In this document: in pieces, positions 1 to 9,055 of the stretch | How positions within the stretch are numbered: the first letter of the stretch is position 1 | How the letters are laid out: each line of letters starts with the position of its first letter | Notes under the pieces: generated by a model | The model's input: only the letters and a program-made list of their open reading frames with translations | Databases searched by the model: none | Told to the model about the DNA's origin: nothing | Program-made: the position numbers and the translations under genes | From: Rhizobium rhizogenes | GTDB taxonomy: Bacteria; Pseudomonadota; Alphaproteobacteria; Rhizobiales; Rhizobiaceae | Reading direction: 5' to 3' | Length of the DNA stretch: 64,000 nucleotides | Assembly (NCBI RefSeq): GCF_002005205.3 | Contig: NZ_CP019701.2 | Coordinates: 1,984,001-2,048,000, forward strand

Positions 1-422
1 GGGCTGGCGCGGCATATCGGGATGGATGGGGACAGAAGCGCCGCTCATTGCGCATCCTCGGCGAAACCCTGCTGGTCAATCTTCTCGACCTGACGGGACT
101 GTCGCTCGGCCGGTTCAACGCCACACGTTACCGGCGTTCGGTGGCCAGCAACACCGATTTCCGGAAATTCGACGATGGCCTGAAGATGACGGTGGACATC
201 GATGCGGAACGGCTTGAAGAAATCCGCGCCCGGCTGGAACAGGGCCGCCTGTCCGGAACCTGTTATTTCGGCCTGCACGAACAGGACGCCGCCCTGATGA
301 CCTGTATCGTGCCCTCCCCGCTTTCAAGGGACCACATGCATTTCGTGGATGGCGCCGACGGCGGATATGCGGCCGCGGCCAGCCGCCTCAAGCAACAGAT
401 GCAGGCTGCGCCATCACCCTGA
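1..422 (+). CDS. DUF3095-like protein, C-terminal part (cut by window edge)
   Basis: The reading frame is open from base 3 to a TGA at 420-422 and has no start that must be used inside the window, so this is the 3' part of a longer gene; a TTG at 48 is only an internal leucine. The visible 139 residues end with a segment containing NTDFRKFDDGL, then HMHFVDGADGGYA and a lysine/glutamine-rich tail. From memory this resembles the C-terminal end of the DUF3095 family (usually about 380 residues, function unknown); I cannot confirm it by alignment. The next gene is on the opposite strand and the two converge on the terminator at 505-530. Coding is clear; the family name is tentative. Confidence 0.6.
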   Translation, partial: AGAAYRDGWGQKRRSLRILGETLLVNLLDLTGLSLGRFNATRYRRSVASNTDFRKFDDGLKMTVDIDAERLEEIRARLEQGRLSGTCYFGLHEQDAALMTCIVPSPLSRDHMHFVDGADGGYAAAASRLKQQMQAAPSP

Positions 423-504
423 AACCCGCTGAATCGGGAAACGCAGTCGCCTCGGCCAACGGTCCGTCAGGCCGAAGGCCCACACCGGACGCGATGACTA
501 AAAC

Positions 505-530
505 GAAAAACCGGCGTCGTGCGCCGGTTT
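505..530 (-). terminator. Intrinsic terminator downstream of the nolR-like gene
   Basis: Nine-base arms AAACCGGCG / CGCCGGTTT at 508-516 and 522-530 with a five-base loop. Read on the minus strand the stem is followed by TTTTT, CG and TTTT, so it best terminates the minus-strand regulator ending at 576; it may also stop plus-strand transcription from the left-edge gene. Confidence 0.7.
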
Positions 531-575
531 CAATGGGACAGGCTGCCGTGAAGGCCCTGGAAAATGGCTGCGCGC

Positions 576-896
576 TCAGGCCGCTGTCTTGCTGCTCTTC
601 TGCACCTGACAATAAATTTCCTCGAGGGAGGCGAGGATTTTTTTTACGGATTCGGAGTTGCTGGAATAATAGATGGTCTGCGCATCCCGTCGTGTCTTGA
701 CCAGCCGCTGCGCACGCAATTTCGAAAGATGCTGCGAAAGAGCGGACTGGCTGAGACCAACCTGTGAGGCGAGAACACCGACCGGCACTTCCGTATCCAC
801 CAGCGTACATAAGATCATCAGGCGCTTGGGATTCGCCATCGCTGAGAGCAAGTCTGCAGCGGCGATGCTATGTTCCGACAGAGATTGGTTATCCAT
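576..896 (-). CDS. nolR: ArsR/SmtB-type transcriptional regulator, NolR-like
   Basis: A 106-residue winged-helix regulator. The core reads LSAMANPKRL, then VGLSQSALSQHLSKLR (recognition helix, about residues 48-63) and TRRDAQTIYYSS in the wing; these blocks match what I remember of Sinorhizobium/Rhizobium NolR almost word for word. No cysteine-rich metal site like that of ArsR is visible in the recognition helix, which fits NolR, a non-metal global regulator of nodulation, core Nod factor and growth genes. The frame could be extended 13 codons upstream, but the ATG at 896 has AGGAG nine bases before it, so I start there. It is monocistronic, facing a long AT-rich upstream region. In a non-nodulating Agrobacterium its targets would have to be something other than nod genes. 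Confidence 0.85.
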   Translation of the reverse strand: MDNQSLSEHSIAAADLLSAMANPKRLMILCTLVDTEVPVGVLASQVGLSQSALSQHLSKLRAQRLVKTRRDAQTIYYSSNSESVKKILASLEEIYCQVQKSSKTAA

Positions 897-1378
897 ACGC
901 TCAAGTCTCCTGATGACAGTCGGAAAGACCGTCATGGTGGCTATAATAGGTGTTCCAAAAGGTGCTTTTATAATTCAGCGAATACGTTGTATATACCTAA
1001 ATCTTGCTTATATCGTGTCCCTTTCAAAGACTATTCTTCTCCGGTTATTTACTTAAAATATTGCGACTAAATTATCATCCTTTTGCATGATTTTTGTCAA
1101 TTTCGCAATAAATTCATGTATTAGCAGCAGTATTTATAAGCAATAATCGATGAAAATTTGAGCGTATAAATCCTGACAGGCAATGCCCGAATTTGAGGCT
1201 ATAATCTTATACCACCTTAAATTTAGCAACGCGCTACAGAATCTAGATTAACTTTGCGCAATTTTCTCAAAATTTGCAATATGATTTTTATTAGTAATTA
1301 TTTTCATGCATAACTTATGATATCAAAAATATTCTTTGCCACCATAGGAAGGTATAACTTGCGCCGCTGGCCTCTCCG
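897..1378. other. AT-rich intergenic region carrying the nolR-like promoter
   Basis: About 480 bases without a credible gene. From about 940 to 1340 the base composition is strikingly AT-rich beside its GC-rich neighbours, with runs such as TTTATAATTC, TATTTATAAG and TTAGTAATTATTTTC. The minus-strand regulator promoter must lie in the first part, but I could not settle on one -35/-10 pair. I found no exact (A/T)TTAG-N9-A(T/A) NolR site by eye. Confidence 0.55.
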
Positions 1379-1423
1379 AAAAGCACAAAGGGCCCTCCAG
1401 TCCGGAAGGCCCTTTGTGCTTTT
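1379..1423 (-). terminator. Terminator of the choXWV operon
   Basis: A perfect 16-base inverted repeat, AAAAGCACAAAGGGCC at 1379-1394 and its complement at 1408-1423, with a 13-base loop. It begins 16 bases past the choV stop. Because the arms end in A4/T4 it can work in both directions. Confidence 0.85.
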
Positions 1424-1438
1424 CAGGCAGGATTAATA

Positions 1439-2485
1439 CTATTTTTTGCGGTGCCGGGTCAGCCCTGTCACGATCTCGTCTGCGGAAATCGTGCCTATGA
1501 TGGCGCCATTGTCGACGACGCCGATCGCCCCGGAATGTTTCGCAAGCGTATCGAGAATATCGATCAGCGGCGATGACGGACGGGCCGTGGCGGCCACCGC
1601 CAGCCGTCCGTTTCGCTCGTCCACACCCGGTTTCATCACATCTGCCGCAGTCAGCATCGAGATCGGGTTCATGTTCTGCACGAAATCGGCGACATATTGC
1701 GTGGCCGGCTGCTTGACGATCTGCTGTGGCGTGCCGCACTGGATGATCCGCCCGCCCTCCATCATGGCGATGCGGTTGCCGATGCGGAAGGCTTCGTCCA
1801 GATCGTGACTGACGAAGAGAATGGTCTTCTTCAGCCGGCTCTGGAATTCCAGCAGCTCGTCCTGCAGACGGCTTCTGATGAGAGGATCAAGCGCCGAAAA
1901 CGGCTCGTCCATCAAGAGAATAGGCGCTCCCGTGGCAAAGGCCCGGGCCAGCCCCACACGCTGCTGCATGCCGCCGGAAAGTTCGCCCACCTTGCGGTCG
2001 GCCCAGGCGGAAAGGTTCACCAGCTCCAGCTGCTCGGCCACCATCCGCTTGCGCTCGGCCTCAGGCACGCCGGAAAGCTCAAGCCCGAAACCGACATTGT
2101 CGGCCACATTGCGCCACGGCAGAAGGCCGAATTGCTGGAACACCATGGAAACCGTATGCATGCGCAGGTCGCGCAGCGTTTTCGCCGGGCAGCGATAGGG
2201 ATCGACATAACCCGAACTGGTCTTCACGCCGACATTGCCGCGCACCACGGGCGCAAGCCCGTTAACCGCCCGCAGCAGCGTCGATTTGCCGGAGCCGGAA
2301 AGCCCCATGAGCACGAGAATCTCGCCTTCCTTGACGGACAGCGAAGCGTTGGCGACACCGAGCACCAGCCCGGTCTCGACATTGATCTCGTCGCGGGTGC
2401 TGCCCCCGTCGATCATGGGCAGCGCCGCGTCCGGCCGGTCGCCGAAGACGATATCGACATTTCCGAAGATGATGGCGTCGCTCAT
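1439..2485 (-). CDS. choV: Choline ABC transporter, ATP-binding subunit
   Basis: A 348-residue ATPase that energises choline uptake. Walker A is GLSGSGKST (about residues 60-68), the signature is LSGGMQQRVGLARA, and Walker B is ILLMDEPFSALD, followed by the switch histidine in FVSHDLDEA. The last 75 residues form a CBS-like regulatory tail (LTAADVMKPG ... GAIGVVDNGAIIGT), typical of the ProV/OpuAA/ChoV branch of quaternary-amine importers. It is the last gene of a minus-strand operon: its ATG overlaps the choW stop by four bases, so translation is probably coupled, and a strong terminator follows. The choline rather than betaine assignment comes from the choX-choW-choV order known in rhizobia. 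Confidence 0.9.
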   Translation of the reverse strand: MSDAIIFGNVDIVFGDRPDAALPMIDGGSTRDEINVETGLVLGVANASLSVKEGEILVLMGLSGSGKSTLLRAVNGLAPVVRGNVGVKTSSGYVDPYRCPAKTLRDLRMHTVSMVFQQFGLLPWRNVADNVGFGLELSGVPEAERKRMVAEQLELVNLSAWADRKVGELSGGMQQRVGLARAFATGAPILLMDEPFSALDPLIRSRLQDELLEFQSRLKKTILFVSHDLDEAFRIGNRIAMMEGGRIIQCGTPQQIVKQPATQYVADFVQNMNPISMLTAADVMKPGVDERNGRLAVAATARPSSPLIDILDTLAKHSGAIGVVDNGAIIGTISADEIVTGLTRHRKK

Positions 2486-3333
2486 AGGTCATCCTCCGTG
2501 CCGGGAAGGCGGAAAAGCCGGTCGAGAACGATCGCCAGTATGACGATGCACAGGCCCGCCTCAAAGCCCATGGCGATATTGACGGTGTTGAGCGCACGCA
2601 CCACCGGCACACCCAGACCATTCGCCCCCACGAGGGCGGAGATGACCACCATCGACAGCGACAGCATGATCGTCTGGGTCAGTCCCGCCATGATCTGCGG
2701 CGCAGCGAAGGGAAGCTCCACCTTGCGCAGAACCTGCGACGGCGTGGCACCGAAGGCGACCGCCGCCTCCACCAGCGCCGGCGGCGTCGAAACGATGCCG
2801 AGGCGGGTAAGCCGCACCGGAGCCGGAATGGCGAAGATGACGGTGGCGATGAGCCCCGGAACCATGCCGAGGCCGAAAAGCACCAGCGCCGGAATGAGGT
2901 AAACGAAGGTGGGGATCGTCTGCATCAGGTCCAGCACGGGACGCATGCCGGCATAGATCCACTTGCGCCGCGCCGCCAATATGCCGAGCGGTATGCCGAT
3001 GATCATGCACACGGCGCTGGCGGCGATGACCAGCGCAAGCGTTTCCGTCGTCGCTTTCCAGTAACCGAGATTGATGATGAGCAGCAGGCCGAGCGCCGTG
3101 AACACCGGCATGCCCACGGAGCGGCGTGTCCAGGCCGACAGCGCCGTCACGATCGCGACGATGATGAGCGGATGCGGCGCCTGCAGGACAAACAGCAGGG
3201 CGTTGATGACGCTTTGGAAAATGAAGGAAAGCCAATCGAAGAAAAAAGCGAGATTGCCGGTCAGCCAGTCGATGGCCTCCTTGGCATATCGGCCGACAGG
3301 CAGGCGGTTTTCAGGAGCGCTGAGCCATTCCAC
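2482..3333 (-). CDS. choW: Choline ABC transporter, permease subunit
   Basis: An integral-membrane permease of about 283 residues from the ProW/OpuAB family, with about six hydrophobic segments; the conserved EAA loop region reads VEAAVAFGATPSQVLRKVELPFAAPQIMAG. The open frame runs further upstream to 3486, but those 51 extra residues are not membrane-like and rich in Cys/Arg. I place the start at the GTG at 3331-3333 (protein begins VEWLSAPENRLPVG), which gives the usual family length and has AAAGG about 12 bases upstream. It lies 289 bases after choX and overlaps choV by four bases. Confidence 0.87.
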   Translation of the reverse strand: MEWLSAPENRLPVGRYAKEAIDWLTGNLAFFFDWLSFIFQSVINALLFVLQAPHPLIIVAIVTALSAWTRRSVGMPVFTALGLLLIINLGYWKATTETLALVIAASAVCMIIGIPLGILAARRKWIYAGMRPVLDLMQTIPTFVYLIPALVLFGLGMVPGLIATVIFAIPAPVRLTRLGIVSTPPALVEAAVAFGATPSQVLRKVELPFAAPQIMAGLTQTIMLSLSMVVISALVGANGLGVPVVRALNTVNIAMGFEAGLCIVILAIVLDRLFRLPGTEDDL

Positions 3334-3622
3334 GGTAAGAAAAGACCTTTCGTGAATGAGAGCAATTCCAGCAAAAAAGCGGAGCGATCTTGCGTCCGGA
3401 ATTGCGCAGGCAAAAAGATTTGAAGCATTGACGGTGATGCCGCTCGACCGGCAACACGCCAATGCAGAAACAATGGCCGGCAGCAAAACTGCCGGACGCG
3501 GTGCTGACGCATGACCTCATGCCGGGAAAATCAGCGGAGCAGGTCATGCATGGAGATTGTCATTTCCCGCTGCGTCCGGCTTCTCGCGGGAGAACCGGGC
3601 GCAGCCATGCACGTCTTGCGGC

Positions 3623-4576
3623 TTAGAGGCCCAATGCCTTCTTGACGGCGGGCAAGGCGTCCGCGCTGCCGTCCTTGGTCTTGACGTTGGCAAGCCAGGG
3701 TTCGATCGCCGCCGGATTGGCCTTCAGCCAGGCGGTTGCAGCCGCCTCGCCCTCAAGGCCGTCATTCAGGATCTTGCCCATGATCTCGTTTTCCATGGGC
3801 AGGGAAAATTGCAGGTTCTTGAGGAAGGCGCCGACATTCGGGCACTCCTCGACGTAACCCTTGCGGACATTGGTATGGATCGTCGCGCCGCCGAGATTAG
3901 GGCCGAAGACCTCGTCGCCGCCGGTCAGATAGGTCAGCTTGAAATTCGCATTCATCGGATGCGGCTCCCAGCCGAGGAAGACGATCGGCTCGCCGGATTT
4001 TTCCGCGCGTGCGACCTGCGACAGCATGCCCTGCTCGGACGACTCCACCACCTCGAACGATTTCAGTCCGAAACTGTCCTTGGCGACCATGTCGAGAATC
4101 AGCCGGTTGCCGTCATTGCCGGGCTCGATGCCATAGATCTTGCCGCCGAGATCGGCGCTATGGGCGGCGATGTCCTTGAAATCCTTGATGCCGAGTTCGG
4201 CACCCTTGGCGTTGGTCGCCAGCGTGTATTTGGCGCCCGTCAGGTTTTCACGCAGCGTCTCGACGGATTTGTCTTCGCGGTAAGGCGCGATATCGCCTTC
4301 CATGGTCGGCATCCAGTTGCCGAGGAAGACGTCGATGTCCTTGTTTTTCAAGGATGTATAGGTAACGGGTACGGAGAGAAGCTTGACGTCGGTTTCATAA
4401 CCCAGGCTTTTCAGAAGCACGGTGGCGGTCGCCGTCGTGGCGGTGATGTCGGTCCAGCCAACATCGGAAAAACGCACCGTACCGCAACTTACCGGCTCGG
4501 CGGCGCCGGCCGCGCTGAACGTCATGGAGGAGATTGCTGCGGCCAAGGCCAGACAGCGACTTCTATTTGCAAACAT
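3623..4576 (-). CDS. choX: Choline ABC transporter, periplasmic substrate-binding protein
   Basis: A 317-residue secreted binding protein: signal peptide [20 protein letters not shown]...AGAAEP (cleavage after about residue 26), then an OpuAC/ProX-type fold. Blocks such as [28 protein letters not shown] and [10 protein letters not shown] carry the aromatic residues that cage quaternary ammonium groups in this family. The frame extends 96 codons upstream of ATG 4576, but that ATG has GGGAG in front and begins the signal peptide, so it is the start. It is the first gene of choX-choW-choV; the 289-base gap before choW, with a GC-rich dyad around 3563-3600, may allow more binding protein than permease to be made. 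Confidence 0.92.
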   Translation of the reverse strand: MFANRSRCLALAAAISSMTFSAAGAAEPVSCGTVRFSDVGWTDITATTATATVLLKSLGYETDVKLLSVPVTYTSLKNKDIDVFLGNWMPTMEGDIAPYREDKSVETLRENLTGAKYTLATNAKGAELGIKDFKDIAAHSADLGGKIYGIEPGNDGNRLILDMVAKDSFGLKSFEVVESSEQGMLSQVARAEKSGEPIVFLGWEPHPMNANFKLTYLTGGDEVFGPNLGGATIHTNVRKGYVEECPNVGAFLKNLQFSLPMENEIMGKILNDGLEGEAAATAWLKANPAAIEPWLANVKTKDGSADALPAVKKALGL

Positions 4577-4907
4577 CGCTTGCTCCCTGTTTTTTCGTTC
4601 CCTTGCCATTATCAATATCTGCCGGGCACAATCAACTCGCGTGCATTTGCGTGCTTTGGCGCACCGTTTGCGACAAAATCGTGAAAATGGCCGTGTTTCG
4701 CCGGTTGATGAGGAAATTGGCGGATTGCGGAAATCTGTGTTTTTCCCATCGCCACACTTTTCAATCCGCTTCTTCGCCGTCAAAAGACGCTTGCTGCAGC
4801 ATCGGCTCATAAACAGGAATCGGTTCCATGAGGCGCGATGTGCCGATTCGATAGGTTGGAGCATTGTGAAGCGTCCGAAAGACGCAAATGCGCTCCGGGA
4901 GTGGATA
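4577..4907. other. Divergent intergenic region between choX and tdk
   Basis: 331 bases separating two divergent starts. It must hold the promoters of both the choline operon and the thymidine kinase gene. Near 4638-4670 there is a run of GTGC/TTTGCG repeats (GCGTGCATTTGCGTGC, TTTGGCGCAC), which could be an operator, but I could not assign a regulator or a convincing promoter pair. Confidence 0.4.
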
Positions 4908-5489
4908 ATGGCAAAACTCTATTTCAATTATTCTACGATGAATGCCGGCAAATCGACCATGCTGCTGCAGGCGTCCTATAATTATCAGGAACGCGGCATG
5001 CGCACGCTGATCTTCACGGCCGCCTTCGACAACCGGGCGGGCGTCGGCCGCGTCGCCTCGCGCATCGGCCTGTCCTCCGACGCCCTGACCTTCGATGAAA
5101 ATACCGACCTCTTCGCCGAGGTATCGGCCCTTAATGCCGAAGCACCGGTCGCCTGCGTTTTCATCGATGAAGCCAATTTTCTCTCCGAACACCATGTCTG
5201 GCAGCTGGCCGACATTGCCGACAGGCTGAATATTCCGGTCATGACCTATGGCCTGCGCACGGATTTTCAGGGCAAGCTATTCCCCGCCTCGAAGGAACTG
5301 CTCGCCATCGCCGACGAGCTTCGCGAAATCCGCACCATCTGCCATTGCGGCCGCAAGGCGACGATGGTGGCCCGTTTCGACAATGAAGGAAAGGTCGTGA
5401 CGGAAGGCGCGCAGATCGAGGTCGGCGGCAATGAAAAATACGTTTCCTTCTGCCGCCGCCATTGGGTGGAGACCGTCAAGGGCGGCTGA
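4908..5489 (+). CDS. tdk: Thymidine kinase (type II)
   Basis: A 193-residue salvage enzyme phosphorylating thymidine to dTMP with ATP. The P-loop STMNAGKST places Lys15 at the nucleotide; the catalytic acid is Glu88 in FIDEANFLS; the lasso region has the zinc ligands in CHCGRKATM and the C-terminal CRRH. Length matches type II enzymes. The frame is open far upstream (to 4422), over choX and the divergent promoter region, but the ATG at 4908 is preceded by GGGAG at good distance and starts exactly at the conserved N-terminus. Apparently monocistronic, with pseudoazurin 113 bases downstream. Confidence 0.95.
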   Translation: MAKLYFNYSTMNAGKSTMLLQASYNYQERGMRTLIFTAAFDNRAGVGRVASRIGLSSDALTFDENTDLFAEVSALNAEAPVACVFIDEANFLSEHHVWQLADIADRLNIPVMTYGLRTDFQGKLFPASKELLAIADELREIRTICHCGRKATMVARFDNEGKVVTEGAQIEVGGNEKYVSFCRRHWVETVKGG

Positions 5490-5602
5490 GTGTCTGCGTC
5501 CGGTTGCCGCATTTGATTTTTCGCAAAGATGGCTTGCCTGCTCCTGCGCTAAGACGAGGGCGACACATTCGCGTGGATGTGCTTTCTCTCAGGAGCAAAA
5601 TT

Positions 5603-6055
5603 ATGCAGAACAAAACTGCCAAATTCGCCAGCCTCGCCATCATCGCGGGCCTCTTCGCCTTTCCCGCCCTCTCGGCTGAAATCGAAGTGAAGATGCTCAA
5701 CAAGGGCAGCGACGGCCAGGCGATGGTCTTCGAACCGGCAACCGTCAAGGCCGCCGTCGGTGACGTCATCACCTTCGTTCCGGTCGACAAGGGACATGAT
5801 GCGGCAGCCGTCAAGGAAATGATCCCCGAAGGCGTCGCCGACTTCAAAGGCAAGATGAACGAGACGGTGAAGGTGACGGTCGACAAGGAAGGCGCCTATG
5901 TCGTCAAATGCACACCGCATCTTGGCATGGGCATGGTCGCTCTCATTGTCGTTGGCGACGCACCGCCGGCCAATCTGGATGCTGTCAAGAACGGCAAGCT
6001 GCCGAAGAAAGCCCGTGACCGGCTGAATGCCGAGATCACCAAACTCGGCCTGTAA
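5603..6055 (+). CDS. Pseudoazurin (type I blue copper protein)
   Basis: A 150-residue periplasmic electron carrier. A clear signal peptide ends at ALSA-EIEV (residue 25). Counting from the precursor, copper ligands His65 (KGHDA), Cys103, His106 (CTPH) and Met111 fall exactly 25 residues beyond the classical pseudoazurin ligands His40, Cys78, His81 and Met86, so the mature protein is full length and intact. Pseudoazurins donate electrons to copper nitrite reductase and related enzymes; no denitrification enzyme is next to it, although an NnrU-family gene lies 21 kb away. The start ATG 5603 has AGGAG ahead of it; the longer frame upstream lacks any signal. Confidence 0.93.
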   Translation: MQNKTAKFASLAIIAGLFAFPALSAEIEVKMLNKGSDGQAMVFEPATVKAAVGDVITFVPVDKGHDAAAVKEMIPEGVADFKGKMNETVKVTVDKEGAYVVKCTPHLGMGMVALIVVGDAPPANLDAVKNGKLPKKARDRLNAEITKLGL

Positions 6056-6296
6056 CCACACATCCCCGCGGCTCCGCGGCGGCAATATCCGGTTAAGCAG
6101 TCTGAGCATGCCGGAATAGCCGACGCGGACCGCAGGTTGAGAAAAGTTTCGCAATCATGTTGTATCCCGGTTGACCGGGACATATCTGGAAGACAGTAAA
6201 TGACCGTGGTTTTTCCGAAGCACCGAAAGGGCGCGGATTGAGCCACGGATTTTTCTTCCGGCGTCCAGCCCCACGGGCAGAGGAGACTATGACGAC

Positions 6297-7454
6297 ATGA
6301 TCGACCGGATCACCGCATTGATTCAGGCAGCCTTCAGCGCCATCGGCAAGGCCGCCGGCATGGTCGTCGCCTGGCTTTTGTGGCCCTTCATGGCCGCCCA
6401 TGGCTGGTATCGCGACCGCAACTGGATCATCAAGGGACCGATCGCTCTGGTTCTCATCCTGCTTGCCGGCTTTTACGGATATTTCGTCTGGCAGACGCAG
6501 GTCTGGAGCAATTTCGACCCGGACTATATCGCCCGTTACAAGCTGGCCGAACGCACCGTGCCGCCCGGACAGGAATTGCCGGCCGCCACCCCGGCTGCGG
6601 CGGCCGGCGCGACCGGCGCTGCCGCCAACACGTCCGCACCCGTGTGCCAGCGCTCGGCCATCGTCGATGCCGCCGCCGATCTCACCGATTTCAACGTCAA
6701 CCAGAACGCGTGGATTTCCTCCATGCTGCTCTATCGTCTCGGCCTCTTCGGCATCGACTGGGACAGCACACCGTTTCTGGACAACAAGGCTTCGTTCCAG
6801 CGCGGCGTGAACCAGGCGGTGCGCCGCACCTCGGTGGAGCTGGTCGACACGCTCGGCCGCGTGCGCGGTACATCGGGTATCAACAACAATCTGCAGGAAG
6901 CGCGCGGCAACATGCAGTTCAGCGAATATTCCTGGTATTTCGGCCTTGATCCCTTCGGCCCGAAGACGCCGACGCCCAGCTATTACCGCGCTGCCATCCG
7001 CAGCTTCCAGGCCTTCAACGGCGAACTGACCGCCTGCAAGGCCGTCTTCGATACCCGCGCCGACAACCTCATCCAGTTCATCGACCGTATTGCCGGCGAT
7101 ATCGGCTCCACCTCTGCAATTCTGCGCGAGCGTTCGGAAAATTATAATGGCGGCTGGTTCGACACCCGCGCCGACGACCGTTTCTGGTTCGCCTATGGCC
7201 AGCTCTACGGTTATTACGGCGTGCTGTCCGCCGCCGGATCGGACTTCGCGCAGGTCATCCGCGAGCGTAACCTCACCAACCTGTGGAACGACACGCTGGT
7301 GCAGACCCGCGCGGCGCTGCGCATCCAGCCGGCGATCATTTCCAACGGCGAGGAAAGCGGCTGGATCATGCCCTCGCATCTCGCCACCATGGGGTTTTAC
7401 GTTCTACGGGTGCGCTCGAACCTTGTCGAACTTCGCTCCGTTCTCGATCGCTGA
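6297..7454 (+). CDS. DUF2333 family membrane protein
   Basis: A 385-residue protein with one N-terminal membrane helix (about residues 45-65, GPIALVLILLAGFYGYFVW) after a short amphipathic stretch, an Ala/Pro-rich linker around residues 95-118, and a large likely periplasmic domain rich in Trp/Tyr. The blocks AWISSMLLYRLGLFGIDWDSTPFLDNKASFQRGV and the overall length fit the DUF2333 family of proteobacteria; function is unknown. It stands alone between pseudoazurin and a convergent LuxR-type regulator. Start at ATG 6297, preceded by GAGGAGAC. No partner is evident from the neighbours. Confidence 0.85.
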   Translation: MIDRITALIQAAFSAIGKAAGMVVAWLLWPFMAAHGWYRDRNWIIKGPIALVLILLAGFYGYFVWQTQVWSNFDPDYIARYKLAERTVPPGQELPAATPAAAAGATGAAANTSAPVCQRSAIVDAAADLTDFNVNQNAWISSMLLYRLGLFGIDWDSTPFLDNKASFQRGVNQAVRRTSVELVDTLGRVRGTSGINNNLQEARGNMQFSEYSWYFGLDPFGPKTPTPSYYRAAIRSFQAFNGELTACKAVFDTRADNLIQFIDRIAGDIGSTSAILRERSENYNGGWFDTRADDRFWFAYGQLYGYYGVLSAAGSDFAQVIRERNLTNLWNDTLVQTRAALRIQPAIISNGEESGWIMPSHLATMGFYVLRVRSNLVELRSVLDR

Positions 7455-7481
7455 CAATGAAGCCGGCCCCTTGCGGCTGGC

Positions 7482-8198
7482 TCAGTCTATCAGCCGCAGG
7501 CGTATGGTCTTGGCCACCAGTTGCGTGCGGTTGACGCAGTCGAGCTTGCGCATGGCATTGTTCATGTAAGTATTGACGGTGTGCTCCGAGATGGAGAGAA
7601 GCTCGGCGATCTCCACCGAGGTCTTCCCCTGCGCCGTCCAGCGCACCACGTCGAGTTCCCGCTTGGTCAGGGGTGACGGTCCCTTCGAGCCGACGCGGCA
7701 AAGGCGGTCATAGACCTCCAGGGCGTGCAGGGCGATCATGCCCAGTTCGTTCAGCGACGCCTGCGACAGGGGCTCGCGATCGCCTGCGAAATTTATCAGA
7801 TGCCGGTTTCCATACATGCCGGTCACCGGCACCATGAGGCCGGAGGCGATGCCCATGCTGCCCACCGAGGTCACCGCCTCCATGAGCGGCTCACAGGCAA
7901 GATCCGGGTCCTCCAGCGACCAATATTGCGGCATCATCGATGAGGCGCCGCGCTTTATGACAGGACAGTCCCCAAGCGCACCGTCCTTGGTCATCGCATT
8001 CACGACCCAGACCGGCAGGCTGCTTTCAAGAACCGTCGGCAAGGCATAAGCGTTGGATCCGCCTGGCAACCGCAGCAGCGTCACATAGGCGTAACCGAAC
8101 GCATGTGTCACCTCCCGCAGCGCTTCCAGCCACTGGGATTTGTCGGTGGCGGCCGACAGGTCCCGGCACAGTCTGGCCTGGCGCTCCGTTTTCACCAT
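7482..8198 (-). CDS. LuxR-family regulator with degenerate autoinducer-binding domain
   Basis: A 238-residue two-domain regulator. Residues about 10-160 have the layout of an acyl-homoserine-lactone binding domain; residues 172-235 are a LuxR HTH (LTKRELDVVRWTAQGKTSVEIAELLSISEHTVNTYMNNAMRKL). Aligning to TraR by eye, Trp57 and Asp70 have counterparts (W in LPVWVVN, D in GDCPV), but Tyr61 is replaced by Ala and Pro71 by Cys, so the classical lactone pocket is altered. No luxI-type synthase is in the window. I infer a LuxR solo that senses something else or nothing. It converges on the DUF2333 gene, ending 27 bases from it. Confidence 0.88.
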   Translation of the reverse strand: MVKTERQARLCRDLSAATDKSQWLEALREVTHAFGYAYVTLLRLPGGSNAYALPTVLESSLPVWVVNAMTKDGALGDCPVIKRGASSMMPQYWSLEDPDLACEPLMEAVTSVGSMGIASGLMVPVTGMYGNRHLINFAGDREPLSQASLNELGMIALHALEVYDRLCRVGSKGPSPLTKRELDVVRWTAQGKTSVEIAELLSISEHTVNTYMNNAMRKLDCVNRTQLVAKTIRLRLID

Positions 8199-8297
8199 TC
8201 ACACACCGCCGCCATATCGGGCTGCGACGAGCCGGAGGGAGGAACACATGCCACGGCCAAACGGGGTTGCGACCTTCATAACCGACGGACCCCTGGC

Positions 8298-8819
8298 CTA
8301 AAGCGCCGGTTTTTCGGACTTGTCTTTCGGCTTCGCCATCAGTTTCTCAAGGAAACCGAGCATGACCGCCGAAACGACAAAAGCCAGATGGATGAGGGTG
8401 AACCACATCAGCTTGCTGTCAGAATACTGGTTGGCATTGAGGAATATCTGCAGCAGGTGGATCGACGAAATCGCCACGATCGACGACGCGACCTTGATCT
8501 TCAGGCTGCCGGCATCGAGCTTGCCCAGAAATGAAACTTCGGCATCCGCATCATCGAAACGGCTGACGAAATTCTCGTAGCCGGAAATCATCACCATGAC
8601 GATCAGGCTGGCCACCAGCGCCGCATCGATCAGGCCAAGCATGGCAAGGATCATGTCCGCTTCATCGTAGATGAAAACATTCTTCGCAACTTTGAGGAAT
8701 TTCAGCGCGAAGGAAAAGGCATAAACCGCCAGCGCCGCAACAAGCCCGAGATAAAAGACGACGAGCAGCCAGCGGCTGGAGAGAATGATCCGCTCTACGA
8801 GCAGTTCAAGAGACTTCAT
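8298..8819 (-). CDS. YqhA/UPF0114 family membrane protein
   Basis: 173 residues with four hydrophobic segments (about 16-38, 55-80, 108-128, 135-158). The N-terminus LLVERIILSSRWLLVVFYLGL and the central segment LIDAALVASLIVMVMISGYENFVSRF are hallmarks of the UPF0114/YqhA family, whose function is not established. The C-terminus is a short charged tail (KPKDKSEK). Starts at ATG 8819, transcribed divergently from the TonB receptor 354 bases away and followed by the LuxR-type gene on the same strand. Confidence 0.9.
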   Translation of the reverse strand: MKSLELLVERIILSSRWLLVVFYLGLVAALAVYAFSFALKFLKVAKNVFIYDEADMILAMLGLIDAALVASLIVMVMISGYENFVSRFDDADAEVSFLGKLDAGSLKIKVASSIVAISSIHLLQIFLNANQYSDSKLMWFTLIHLAFVVSAVMLGFLEKLMAKPKDKSEKPAL

Positions 8820-9013
8820 TTCCGTATCCGATTAATAAACTGTCTATTGTTGGGGCATGCTTTGTTTCGCCATGTAAACTGGCTGCGAATATCCTAGCAA
8901 GCGGCAATGTCGGGACTTTGGCAGGAGCGTGGCGTTTTTCGTTTCATTCCGCGCGGGGGTTGGAGAAAGCCGACCCGTAACATTTCTGCAACATACGGTT
9001 ATGCTTTAAAACA

Positions 9014-9055
9014 TGATGCAAAAAGTCATATATAATATGTTGACAGTTATCGTCA
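9014..9055 (+). promoter_or_regulatory. Tandem IRO boxes (TGA-N9-TCA) around a TATAAT element
   Basis: Two exact matches to the rhizobial iron-responsive operator TGA-N9-TCA, the motif reported for RirA: 9014-9028 (TGATGCAAAAAGTCA) and 9041-9055 (TGACAGTTATCGTCA), centred 27 bases apart. A perfect -10-like TATAAT lies between them at 9031-9036. They sit 119 bases upstream of the TonB receptor start and fit iron-dependent repression. A dedicated search would be needed to show how rare such pairs are. Confidence 0.7.

Noticed and set aside
1197..1260. TTTAG-containing sequence as a NolR self-binding site
   Set aside because: After the nine-base spacer the bases are AC, not A followed by T or A, so the remembered consensus is not met.
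3334..3486. Longer N-terminus for ChoW
   Set aside because: The 51 extra residues are Cys/Arg-rich and not membrane-like; the GTG at 3333 gives the family length.
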